Both the position numbers and the translations under genes were made by a program. This document shows, piece after piece, positions 20,001 through 24,192 of a DNA stretch of 64,000 bases. Source of the DNA: Chloroflexota bacterium (GTDB taxonomy: Bacteria > Chloroflexota > Anaerolineae > Anaerolineales > Villigracilaceae); the NCBI GenBank assembly GCA_023459215.1, contig JAEWVF010000043.1:1-64000 (forward strand). Reading direction: 5' to 3'. Each line of letters starts with the position of its first letter. Positions within the stretch are counted from its first letter, which is position 1. The notes under the pieces are model-generated. The model ran no database searches, was not told the DNA's origin, and saw only the letters and a list, made by a program, of their open reading frames with translations.

Positions 20001-22235
20001 CGCCGGGACAGCGGGAGGCAGGTTTTCTCCGCGCGAGTTCAGGTTATGATAATTATCAGATGGGCCAAGACAGATTGTCCCGGCGGCGGGAATTCCACAA
20101 ACCGAGTTGTTCAGCGTACCCAGTTCGGTCACATCGAAAACTGGCAGGGGCAGGTAATCGGTAAAGGTGGTCACCTCGAAATCGCTGGCAGGCTGGGTGT
20201 AGGTCAGCCGATATGTGACCACATCCAGCGGGCTGAGATATTCGGGAATGCTGGTGTTGCCGTTAACCGCATAAATGGATTTGGTCAAACCGCCAAAGGC
20301 AATGGTCACACCCGCAGCGCTGTCATCACTGACCGGAGGCTGGCCGGTGGCGGAAAACTGCCCGGACACCGGGGCAACCGAAATATTCAGAACCGAACCG
20401 CCGAATGTAACATTGTTACCCAGGAGGTCGCCATGGTCGACTGATTGGTCGCCGGATGGAAAATCATCAGAAAATTCATCCTGGATGACGGTGCGGAAAG
20501 TGATCGTGCCGGTTGTCGGGCCGTTGTTGTACGAGCTGCAGTTTGGAGGATTGTTCGCGCTGGCAGGATTGACACAGCCGCCAAGCAACTGCGGGTTTGA
20601 GAATTGGGCATTCAACTCATCAGACAGGTTGAAAGTGATGGTTGTCTGGCCATTGTTTGCCGCCGGGTCAAGGCTGTCGCAGCCTGCGCCAAGGGCCGCC
20701 CCCGTGTAATTACACGAAATATCCACACTCCCGGCTGCCAGCGAAACTGCCGCCAGGTTATTTGGGTTGCCATTTAAGGTCAGGCGCGGCGCGTAAGATG
20801 GATCAAAGCGCTGGCCATCGCTGAAGGTATCGGTCAGGTTCAGGTTCTGGAAACCGAAGAAATCGGAGATTTGAAAATTCAACGTATATTGCAACACGTC
20901 GCCAGGGCTGTTGCTGCCATCGGTGATATTCGCCACAGATTTCTGGATTGCAAGCGACTGGTCGGAGATGGTGACGCAGGGCACACCGCATGTCGCAGTC
21001 GGGCTGGAGTCGGTATCGCGCGGGTCGACTGGATTCCAGTCGCCCACCACATCGGCTGTATTGTCCGAATCGACAAAAACGCCGGTATTGGGGTTGATGA
21101 TTGGCGTTCCGGAAACCGCCCGGTCTACAAAAAAGGTGAAGGTCAGGCTGGCATCCGTCTCACCCGCCCCGCCAGTAACGCTGGCAATCGTCGCGCTCAA
21201 GGTGCCGCCCGGCGCAGAGGTGGAAGGCAGGCTGGTTGAGGCCGCCGCCGGGACGACCGAATCCAGGCTGACAAACTGAATGTTGCCAGGCAGGGTATCG
21301 GTAATCACCATATCGGTGATAGTCTGGCCTTCGGCAACATCCACGGTGATGGTAAACTGACGCGGGAAATTGGGGCCGGTAGCCGTTTCATCTTCAGGGC
21401 CGACATATTCCTTGGCCAGGGTCATAATGATCGGGGTTACATTCTGGCGCGGGAAAGCTACAGGATTGGTCGTGTCATAAATGCCCCCCGGCTGCACAGG
21501 AATAGTTGCATCATAAGGTGAACAGCAAAAATCATTCAGCGGGGTATAACCAAAACGGAAACCCGCCTGGCCGGTAATACCAAGCGGTGCGCCAAGATCG
21601 GCCAGGTTGCTCATCTGGGCATCGATGGTCACCACCGCCGGAGGCTGGTCAGGCACAAAAGAGCCGAACGGCAGAATAATGGTCACAAACTGGTCGCCGG
21701 CGGTTCCGCAAACCTGATAGTAGCGCGGCAGAGACGGGTTAGAAGGCAAGGGCGGATCGTTGGCCGGGCGAACCGCGATGGGGTGCTGAACACAACCGGT
21801 TGTGCCGGGACCTGCGCCATCGTCATCGGGGAAAGTCTGGATAAAAAGCTGATCGGCCGGGATGGCCGCGCCCAGATAGCTCGCGCCGACAAAAGTCACG
21901 CCATCATCGCCGTCCACCCCGGTGGCCGGGAACACCAGATCGATGAATGGTCCGTAGCCGACTTCGTTGGGCGGCGCGCCAGTGTTATCAAAGGTTGCCG
22001 TGAAAGAAAATGCTGAGCCGATCATGGTTGTCGCCGGTACGCCAAGAGTCAAAGTCGGCGTGGCAACCAACAACGGCGCAGGCTCAGAGCGGGCCGGTTC
22101 GGCAATTTCGCCGACAGGAGCCGCCAGGGCTGCTTCAAGCGGCAGGTTAACCACCGGCAGGGCCGCCAGGAATAAAATAACGATTACGCGAAAAATTATT
22201 CCAGCAAAACGGGAAAAAACAGGTGAAAAACTCAT
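5043..22235 (-). CDS. Giant secreted DUF11/SdrD_B repeat adhesin with LPATG motif and C-terminal sortase domain
   Basis: 5,730-residue surface protein. Residues 1 to about 40 are a signal peptide ending in LEAALA. About 280-2860 is a run of DUF11 and isopeptide-type Ig-like domains, with recurring KSI..SEAHT..GEIVRYRL and SLPGTGTTGNPTGSDTPG segments. About 2869-4960 holds 13 SdrD_B-like domains (starts such as GNRVWLDTGAG) with acidic loops like DENGID suited to calcium binding. About 4961-5535 returns to DUF11 domains. LPATG is at 5540-5544. A sortase fold then follows directly, with His5620 (LTAHVT), Cys5683 (TLLTCEGY) and Arg5696 (YNYR); His-Cys spacing of 63 and Cys-Arg of 13 match sortases. 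No C-terminal hydrophobic anchor is present. Start at 22235 has AGGAGG about 8 bases upstream. Probably a very long cell-surface stalk or adhesin; ligand unknown. Confidence 0.93.
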   Translation of the reverse strand: MSFSPVFSRFAGIIFRVIVILFLAALPVVNLPLEAALAAPVGEIAEPARSEPAPLLVATPTLTLGVPATTMIGSAFSFTATFDNTGAPPNEVGYGPFIDLVFPATGVDGDDGVTFVGASYLGAAIPADQLFIQTFPDDDGAGPGTTGCVQHPIAVRPANDPPLPSNPSLPRYYQVCGTAGDQFVTIILPFGSFVPDQPPAVVTIDAQMSNLADLGAPLGITGQAGFRFGYTPLNDFCCSPYDATIPVQPGGIYDTTNPVAFPRQNVTPIIMTLAKEYVGPEDETATGPNFPRQFTITVDVAEGQTITDMVITDTLPGNIQFVSLDSVVPAAASTSLPSTSAPGGTLSATIASVTGGAGETDASLTFTFFVDRAVSGTPIINPNTGVFVDSDNTADVVGDWNPVDPRDTDSSPTATCGVPCVTISDQSLAIQKSVANITDGSNSPGDVLQYTLNFQISDFFGFQNLNLTDTFSDGQRFDPSYAPRLTLNGNPNNLAAVSLAAGSVDISCNYTGAALGAGCDSLDPAANNGQTTITFNLSDELNAQFSNPQLLGGCVNPASANNPPNCSSYNNGPTTGTITFRTVIQDEFSDDFPSGDQSVDHGDLLGNNVTFGGSVLNISVAPVSGQFSATGQPPVSDDSAAGVTIAFGGLTKSIYAVNGNTSIPEYLSPLDVVTYRLTYTQPASDFEVTTFTDYLPLPVFDVTELGTLNNSVCGIPAAGTICLGPSDNYHNLNSRGENLPPAVPAGNPVVNPTYAVDGPSNRLTITYPEYDSVYNISSTIDILFSVTVTDDPFADGMFLTNQVNAAEGTTNAGDQELDDIVQIRLGQPVLRIGKTAVSTDHVPDTDIVFTPDQTIFDQFSLPGLAAAPFTPTIADTDLGTDPDDPDFAFDLFDAVLEGVDNNDLVKYAIVIQNQGNSPNGAYDIAIQDILPPGMMIPATGQGLNLQIYRGDGTLLNFEVITSYGVDGQPGGGDDVTVPGVPGLAGNASSIFAPALGIRVVDPTVGANVEGACQVHNIGAGKNVVIITYDLLLADADTAGKSIVNTASLIGYSGTEGGPNYLPDPLDDDAEIITNRLPGHTKTLVTTELDVVGNDHTQAVIGEIITYEVEVKFFELETPDALLVDTLDPGLAFVDLVSVVNSNPATLSIPTMTFDPGTGECDISDIADGCFAGTDPALHNPVISNNGGTITLDFGNVVNNTDTNNLVAETVTITYRAVVTNVTGNQQGTQLNNSANLTWINASDPINGSQTVSAENVTVVEPVVTIDKQAIDTLAYDAGDPLTYTFDITGGVTMAYDLTFSDPLPQYFIPDVGGLAVVSSPAGVATLADFQIVGAPGAYTLQTVSGADIDLAPGETITITLDGTISIDTPASATLENTAIVEWTSLDGDITNRSDYYLDPIAPDDERTGVDGLPGAGVLNDYHGESFVVTTVTTPLVLAKSIIFTSEDHTAETLPGAADVAIGEIVRYRLLIEIPEGTNIDLKFEDTLPRGLTFLNDSSATIAFVCTGAPGCMISSNSDLSGAGLVVAGDETTINSVAPSFVVPQSVVSNTGNFNNPGPFSTGTPVFFRLDTVENNDNDLNTEYVVIEFNALVDNEYDASFGSNDDGDELDNFFEGFVGNDSSGDPSNTVTLIVREPEINDVDKSLTAPVPTSFDAGDAVSFTVAYSNTGTTDAFDVVLSDSLHPALDLVSVSVLPYASCTPDPVATDNSNTGVGNNVSITFDRVAPGCQVRVVYTADILYTVTPRQVLTNIGEVFYTSLPGTGTTGNPTGSDTPGGSGDEDGERNGTDPVVQPNDYFDNDAQDVTIDSPNLVKSIVATSEAHTTIVGGNHRVAIGEIVRYRLQIRIPEGASLPNLMFLDNIPAGLQVIDDLTDATIAFVCDGGTACMTSTIISGAGLVVSGDDTTVNSITPTFLLPDGAMSSATGSDNDTYGSSTDVYFKLGNMSNTDDDSNLEYIVIEFNVLVLNVTGNPSNQSNTSRDNTFSYYPGGSAASPALNSNSVRVTVAEPTVTVAKSLSATPVDAGDPFAYDLTITNTSSGNNSATAFDLVLTDAVDANLEISSVVIQSFTQAATCNGGTLFATTAPPYFSGQNVTVNISCLDPGQNVVVRISGDVRPTAPAGENILNGDDVDLALLELTYTSLPGTGTTGNPTGSDTPGASGAQTGERNGDNGLPTTAATPLNNYADSAGVNFDLDTPAIDKQTPIDTIYTIGETVTYPILITLPEGVSTNVRVTDFVATGLQYVSYSVDTTGFVGTVNTTPTVSGGASDGDDVTFDFDNITTTDDNNPANNTFTLNVVLRVLNVNSNQDGTALANTAQLVYEDDGTDSTVTDPTTPGDITLIEPVLNITKDAASIAVNPDAGDTVTYTITLEHDATSTATAYDVRFEDILPAYADLQIGTVNVSGAGTATVTDLSDDVSNTIEITISDIPIGSTVTITYEAILTSALNPNQLIQNTGDVYWTSQPGDNNPGDVDGERDGDGTNPPNDYHDSDTGDLTADNIEPVKSILASSEAHTGETLPGAADVAVGEILRYRLEVAIPEGTSDNVVISDQLSVSGGVALVTPFLDDTMTITAVHFGAGNFDSVDFGPDLEAANGSPVDLYDAGGTAQLTSITLPAFDLVQYDPATNLITFNLGDIVNLDTNPDADVESIYIEFNVLVTNVTENTLGAIFANDFDVTINSGTPAASNEVVAEVVEPQLNVAKADDDADGLWVYGQTPVTYTITVEHTGASNADAFNVIVTDTIPAGLTYNPGSITAPAGWVTDDSAAPALIWACNSPACSMPLAGGPVGLTYTVTVNDQFTTPHLEGDDTAVNTANLTWTSLPGTGTTGNPTGSDTPGGSGDSDGERDGSGGVNDYSDSAQHTGELVDYYSLGNRVWFDTDNNGVMDAGEQTVADVLVQLYSASDLTTVLVSDVTTVGGFYLFDYLVPGDYVVAVAADNFVDGGVGDLYTALVGYWSSGTTISGVGGISEILAPDAEVVATDADDNGTLESLAPLNGAVVAQAVTLGPSGLTEPTGEVAAQLESGVLGDQGAQPDGRANLTVDFGFYRVEIGNLVYRDENANGTFNSGIDTPLENVTVELLSGDGLTVLDSTTTNASGEYEFVGWPEGDYRVRVTTPSGHVSTIDTANSADTTDPDGEVDNNDNGIGIGPATVTNVTSGQLTMDAGEAGGTLSVTQSTGTTRDNGLDFGFTYAYALGNRVWFDTDNSADINGAEVGVDDVTVQLYRADSSGNPTGAVLATDTTINGGYYLFDNLTAGDYVVVLPASNFGAGAVLEGYWSSDSSMDGVGVISETAAPDPDGSPADVDSDDNGQLNLFGSLPGAVASRAVTLGPTGLSELTGESDVNGLAPGVDNQGLQPDGRANMAVDFGFYRIEIGNLVYFDANRDGTYDVLDGDTAMDGANVRLYAADNLFEIPVGPDGILGTSDDAAGGVTTSGGGLYLFSGLPEGDYVIRATPASTGVTSTTDAFDQADNDDPDVNTDDNDNGDGTAPGQVASAVLTMDAAESATNISVDDPTGTTTDLTVDFGFVEMVALGNRVWLDTGAGVGGVADDGIQNGTEPGVEDVRVELYTSTGTFVDFTTTDVNGDYYFDLLYPGAYYVFIPANQFDDAGDALYGYVSSTGNGPVDDDDDQDLDENGIDEANLPANGIRTPVYTLEPNTEPLGDNDAGYTGPLDDDNVNLTADFGFLQFVAIGNRVWLDTGAGPFYNNGVLDVGETPVDGVTVELYTSAGALVATTTTTGGGYYEFDMLLPGQYYVQIPASMFDAVAPSPLAGYVSSLGNGLAGNDDDNNADENGIDVATLATTGIRTPDYDLQPNTEPTLEDQSNYTGSLDDNNVNFTADFAFTRLVAIGNRVWFDTGAGGGTADDGIQSGGELGVNGVRVELYTSGGVFVDFDTTDANGDYYFDLLNPGAYYVSIPANQFDDAGDALYGYVSSTGNGGVNDDDDQNLDENGIDEVNLSANGIRTPNYTLAPDAEPSVTDNDTGYTGYLDDDNVNLTADFGFLQKVAIGNRVWLDNGAGGGTANNGQLDGGEAGIEFVSVQLYDSANNLVASTVTDANGYYVFDNLLPGSYYLVIPATEFQAGGDLENLLSSSGNGVDEITNETGDENGIDSATPATTGITSTVFDLQPDSEQMGEPQPNYTGALDDDNVNFTADFGFTELVALGNRVWLDTGAGAFYNNGILNVGETPVDDVTVELYTSAGVLVDTTITSGGGYYQFDMLLPGQYYVQIPAAEFQSGGDLLGYVSSLGNGLAGDDDDNDADENGIDVATLATTGIRTPDYDLQPNSELITEDQANYTGTLDDDNVNFTADFAFTRLVALGNRVWLDTGAGGGTADDGIQNGSEAGVEDVTVELYRSGDTPGVDAPVATDVTDANGDYYFDLLNPGNYFVHIPAAEFQSGGDLEGYISSTGNGTSELLDQDVDENGIDEPALAANGIRTPDYTLAPETEPSAADNDAGYTGYLDDDNVNLTADFGFLQFVAIGNRVWLDTGAGAFYNNGILNVGETPVDGVTVELYTATGVLVETTTTSGGGYYEFDMLLPGQYYVQIPASMFDATAPSPLEGYVSTTVTGADEVSDNDADENGINVATLTTTGIRTQVYDLQPNTETITDDQANYTGVLDDDNVNFTADFSFVRLVAIGNRVWLDAGLLGGTPNSGRQDGGEQGIGGVDIQLFRVGQNPATDTPVATDTTDANGNYEFDLLNPGDYFVHIPASEFQAGGPLEGLFSSVGNGADETSDQDADENGIDSATMAVDGISSTPYTLTVSGETTTDDETTYTGYLDNANVNFTADFGFLQLVAIGNIVWEDSGAGGGIANNGILDGTEPGIPGVDLQLYQVGDVPGTDIPVDTTTTDAGGYYFFDNLLPGDYFIFIPAAEFQGTATLAGYTSSTGNGASELLDQDVDENGIDNAAPWTNGITSTVYSLQPNGEPTGEPQPNYTGGLGDNDVNFTADFGFYNNPQVDLGVTKDDGTTYYLAGGTLTYTVTVVNNGPIDVTGLAVSDTRPTQITSWNWACTSSAPNPAPATYDCTADATNPSPFTDNLDLPVGASVTYTVTANVDAAATGTLTNTVSVTPPSGVVDNNPSNDDDDDVDQPASLDITKDDGLTVVAPGSVITYNIEVTNNGAVDLTSLTVEDVLPSDLTYQSANPAPTSVAGNTLTWTPLSLLAGASTTITVTAQVNAEPLAANLINAVTVTDANTGLTDTADDVDIVAANNGKSIIATNEPSTVAPQTAIGEIVTYQIRLDVPAGATFSNLRALDVLDSGLAFVRCIRIDAGALTTTLPGGFPDACNAPLNPVVLAEPVGDPGLVNQGRRVQFDLGSVTNPDAMMATLIVEYEAVLLNVPGNEDGVSGLNNNVTWTWDGGSLNSSAPPLEVVEPDMSIEKDATPSVAPYGSTITFTLDIAHTVESTTDAFDVVVTDILPPGLAFVPGTVTTTGLAPDVIDYSGTTLTFVWNVFPLGETAVLSFQATFVGPAPVTNTADLAWTSLPIDPGLDGEPVQQSDYNDYSTERWYDPPAASGVNNYGVSSSTTITIPELPATGFAPGRVSVLPSQPAEKSYNAMDNMWLEIPDLGVVLPIVGVPLSGEGWDLTWLSNQAGYLNGTTLPGDVGTTGLTAHVTLADGTPGPFHNLKRLYWGNKVILHVDGYRYTFEVRENRSVLPRDLSVFKKDGYTWLTLLTCEGYVPWLDTYNYRLAVRAVLLKVEPDSAASPFPAPTRPVNPRGDRDR
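5100..5618 (-). other. LPATG motif plus sortase domain in cis
   Basis: Sub-gene feature. LPATG is encoded at 5604-5618 and the sortase catalytic His, Cys and Arg codons at 5376-5378, 5187-5189 and 5148-5150. Only about 20 residues separate LPATG from the first sortase strand (MWLEIPDLGV). In ordinary sortase substrates the motif is followed by a hydrophobic segment and a basic tail; here both are replaced by an enzyme domain. Cleavage between Thr and Gly would leave residues 1-5543 as an acyl donor on the sortase released from the same chain. Confidence 0.85.
7355..13640 (-). repeat. Array of 13 SdrD_B-like domain repeats
   Basis: Domain starts lie near 13630, 13085, 12655, 12120, 11640, 11160, 10690, 10210, 9745, 9270, 8795, 8320 and 7840. 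The last nine are spaced about 475 bp (158 residues) apart. Two subtypes are visible. One begins with a GGTADDGIQ-like insert and continues TDANGDYYFDLLNPG. The other has AFYNNGIL and SGGGYYEFDMLLPGQYYVQIP. They occur in a partly alternating order, suggesting duplication of two-domain units. The copies differ at many synonymous sites. Confidence 0.85.
13700..16980 (-). repeat. Three copies of a SLPGTGTTGNPTGSDTPG linker module
   Basis: Near-identical coding segments occur near 13712-13782, 15769-15830 and 16903-16970. Each encodes SLPGTGTTGNPTGSDTPG followed by an SG..xGERNG stretch and a short D/N-rich linker (DY-D). Each ends one DUF11-type domain and precedes, in two cases, a new K-SI..SEAHT domain. 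They mark boundaries of a multi-domain supermodule within the giant protein. Confidence 0.75.
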
Positions 22236-22261
22236 AGATAACCTCCTGGCGCTCTTAATTC

Positions 22262-22297
22262 AAAAACCGACCGCGGTAAAAAAAAACGCGGGCCGGT
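22262..22297 (-). terminator. Possible attenuator hairpin in the giant-gene leader
   Basis: On the minus strand ACCGGCC (22297-22291) can pair with GGTCGGT (22272-22266) and is followed by TTTTTG; the loop itself carries a run of nine T. It lies 27 bases before the start codon, inside the expected transcript, so it would act as an attenuator rather than an end-of-gene terminator. The stem is only 7 pairs with a G-U. Confidence 0.35.
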
Positions 22298-22416
22298 TTC
22301 GCAGTGGCTCCCCACCTGACCTAGTCTCATAACAACAAGACAGCGACCAATTCAGTCAAGCGCATCATCGCCTCCCAATAGATATGGCCAAACCATTACA
22401 ACTTCATAGCAAATGC

Positions 22417-22443
22417 GTGATAATATCTTAATGATATTATCAC
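22417..22443. promoter_or_regulatory. 27-bp AT-rich dyad upstream of the giant gene
   Basis: GTGATAATATC (22417-22427) and GATATTATCAC (22433-22443) are perfect 11-base arms around TTAAT. It lies about 180 bases upstream of the giant gene start and about 80 bases past the end of the YqeB-family gene. It resembles a dimeric repressor operator more than a terminator, because the arms are AT-rich and no T-run follows on the minus strand. Confidence 0.5.
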
Positions 22444-22520
22444 AAAAGCCCCCCCGGAAATGCCAGGAACTTAATAAATTTGCAAAGTCACGCAAACCGA
22501 ATGGCTATAGCCATTCGGCG

Positions 22521-23330
22521 CTAGCCTTTATTCGGCAAGTATGTTTGCAGCGCCGTCAAAACCCCCTGGGCGATTTTCGCCGGGCGCTCGCCAATGCCGG
22601 AGACCTGCGCCGCCGACCCGCGCGGATCGACTTCGACCACCTTGAAACCGGCCTCCACCGGAACGCCATCCCTGGTCAGGCCGCGCAGGACGCCATCCAA
22701 CGGAGCAAGGAGCGGCTGATCGCCAATACGAGCAACCACCTGCCCCTGGCGCACCGGGTCTGCGATTTGCAGGGCCGTGCGAAAAACACCGGCCACAGGC
22801 GCATAGACGTAGCGCTCGCGGGCGTGACCGGCCAGCGAAACCGGCTCCCCGGTCAGCGGGGCGGCAGCGCCGGAGCGAATGACCCGCCCTAAATCGGGGC
22901 CGCGCCCGGTCTCGATGGCAATGTCGACGGTTTGAGCGGCCACGAAACCAGGCCCCAGGCCGAGGGTCAGCCGCGCGAGTCCGAGCTGCGCTTCGGGCTG
23001 GGAGTGTTTGCGCATGCGCGCATCCACCAAAACCGCCGGAGATACTTCCTTTAATATCCACGCGAACCCGGCCACCGTCAGCGGGATAAATTGATGCGCG
23101 TCAAACGCCGCCAGCAGGCCGGGCAGGTCATCGATGCGGCGGCTTTCAAGCCCTTCGAGCCAGGCCGAACCGTCAAAAACAGCATCAGTAAAGGCCATCT
23201 TGCGCCGGGTGGCGCCCGGTTGGGGCGATTCGTGCATCAGGACGGCATAGCCGCAGCGAAAGAGCAGGTGGGCCACCGCCGAAGCGACATCGCCGCTGCC
23301 GCGCACAAGGATTTTTGGGGAAGGGGGCAT
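22521..23330 (-). CDS. yqeB: YqeB-family (EF2563) selenium-dependent molybdenum hydroxylase system protein
   Basis: 269-residue protein with an N-terminal Rossmann-like nucleotide-binding start (KILVRGSGDVASAVAHLL), then ESPQPGATRRKMAFTDAVFDG, which is characteristic of the YqeB/EF2563 family. The C-terminal half has YVYAPVAGVF, a biotinyl-lipoyl-like barrel repeat (VRQGQVVARIG, LLAPLDGVLRGL). The family is genomically tied to selenium-dependent molybdenum hydroxylases and XdhC-type maturation; the biochemical role is not settled. No hydroxylase, selD or cofactor gene is visible nearby, so it is an orphan here. It is divergent from the ACT-domain gene and 285 bases upstream of the giant gene on the same strand. 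Confidence 0.8.
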   Translation of the reverse strand: MPPSPKILVRGSGDVASAVAHLLFRCGYAVLMHESPQPGATRRKMAFTDAVFDGSAWLEGLESRRIDDLPGLLAAFDAHQFIPLTVAGFAWILKEVSPAVLVDARMRKHSQPEAQLGLARLTLGLGPGFVAAQTVDIAIETGRGPDLGRVIRSGAAAPLTGEPVSLAGHARERYVYAPVAGVFRTALQIADPVRQGQVVARIGDQPLLAPLDGVLRGLTRDGVPVEAGFKVVEVDPRGSAAQVSGIGERPAKIAQGVLTALQTYLPNKG

Positions 23331-23358
23331 GGTTTCGATTTATAATACAAAAACCGAG

Positions 23359-23466
23359 GGTCGAGTAGGGCGCAGCCCGTATCGAGACCCGGAATTAGCA
23401 GAAGAATACTGGCCTCGATACGGCAATATCAGCCTTGTTTCGACAGGCTCAACACAGGACTCGACC
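23359..23466. repeat. 108-bp palindromic repeat element
   Basis: Outer arms GGTCGAGT (23359-23366) and ACTCGACC (23459-23466) enclose inner arms CCGTATCGAG (23377-23386) and CTCGATACGG (23414-23423). The nested inverted structure suggests a miniature non-coding repeat. Parts recur elsewhere: GCCTTGTTTCGACAGGCTC (23432-23450) also occurs at 62358-62376, and GGTCTCGATACG occurs inside the gene at 24193. The element separates the divergent yqeB and ACT-domain genes. Confidence 0.6.
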
Positions 23467-23484
23467 AACACAACTGGAGCATCC

Positions 23485-24189
23485 ATGAAAGCGCTCAAAT
23501 TTTTCATTCTCGAAGAAACTTTTAGCATCCACCGGTTCAAACCCGGCACAGCCATCCCCAAGCAGGTGTTTGCCAGCCCGTTCTACGCGATTGCGAAAAG
23601 CGAGAACGAGCTTTCGATTGTCGCCGCCGAGGGGATCGCGCTGGAAAGCGAGCGCAGCGAACCCGGCTGGAGCGCCCTGCGCGTGGAGGCCACGCTTGAC
23701 TTCGGCGAAACCGGCATCCTGGCCGGGATCGCCGCCAGCCTGGCGAAGGCCGGGATTTCGATTTTCGCCATTTCAACCTTCGACACCGATTACATCCTGC
23801 TCAAAAGCGCACAACTCAAAGAGGCCAAAGCCGCGCTGACGGCGGACGGGCATAAATTTGCGCGCCCGCGCAAACTGCCGGAAGATGAAAAACCGGCGGC
23901 ATCCTGGGCAGTTTCAGCCTACCGCGAAGTGCTGGAGAAGCACCTGCCAGCCATCCGCAGCCTGCTGACCGAAAAAATCGGCCCGGCAGCCCTGACAACC
24001 CTGCGCGGAAAAGCCGCCCTGGGAACGGCGGTCGGCTCGGCCTACGAGTTCCTGCCAACCGCCGTGCGCATCGTTGTCCCGCGCCAGGTTTTTGTCGATT
24101 TTGTGGTGGAAAACCTGGATCGGATTCTGCCAAAAGTGGACAGCAAAACGCCAAAATCCAGCCCGAAAAAAGCCAAAGGACAGGCCTAA
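23485..24189 (+). CDS. ACT-domain protein
   Basis: 234 residues from the ATG at 23485, which has CTGGAG upstream. A longer reading from 23329 would translate the repeat element and is rejected. Residues about 5-125 match small ACT-type regulatory proteins of the COG3603/ACT_7 kind: LSIVAAEGIALES, GWSALRVEATLDFGETGILAGIAASLAKAGISIFAISTFDTDYILLK. ACT domains bind amino acids or related ligands. The remaining ~110 residues form a helical/beta extension (AYREVLEKHLPAIRSLL...) ending in a Lys/Pro-rich tail; I do not recognise it. The stop is 3 bases before the next gene's GTG, suggesting co-transcription. Confidence 0.75.
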   Translation: MKALKFFILEETFSIHRFKPGTAIPKQVFASPFYAIAKSENELSIVAAEGIALESERSEPGWSALRVEATLDFGETGILAGIAASLAKAGISIFAISTFDTDYILLKSAQLKEAKAALTADGHKFARPRKLPEDEKPAASWAVSAYREVLEKHLPAIRSLLTEKIGPAALTTLRGKAALGTAVGSAYEFLPTAVRIVVPRQVFVDFVVENLDRILPKVDSKTPKSSPKKAKGQA

Positions 24190-24192
24190 AAC

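Larger units (their letters stand above)
22236..22520 (-). promoter_or_regulatory. Leader/upstream region of the giant gene
   Basis: A 285-base stretch without a gene, between the giant gene and the YqeB-family gene on the same strand. Reading the minus strand, it has a TTGACT (22354-22359) that could be a -35 box without a convincing -10. There is a hairpin (GGTGG/CCACT) near 22300-22312, then the T-rich element at 22262-22297 and the Shine-Dalgarno AGGAGG at 22243-22248. The long leader suggests post-transcriptional control, but no known riboswitch class was recognised. Confidence 0.4.

Noticed and set aside
22250..22330. Known riboswitch in the giant-gene leader
   Set aside because: The GGAGCCACTGCGAAACCGG stretch suggested cobalamin, c-di-GMP or c-di-AMP types, but the conserved core strings of each were missing.
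23329..23484. Longer ACT-domain protein starting at 23329
   Set aside because: The extra 52 residues translate the palindromic repeat element and are not family-like; the ATG at 23485 has a Shine-Dalgarno.
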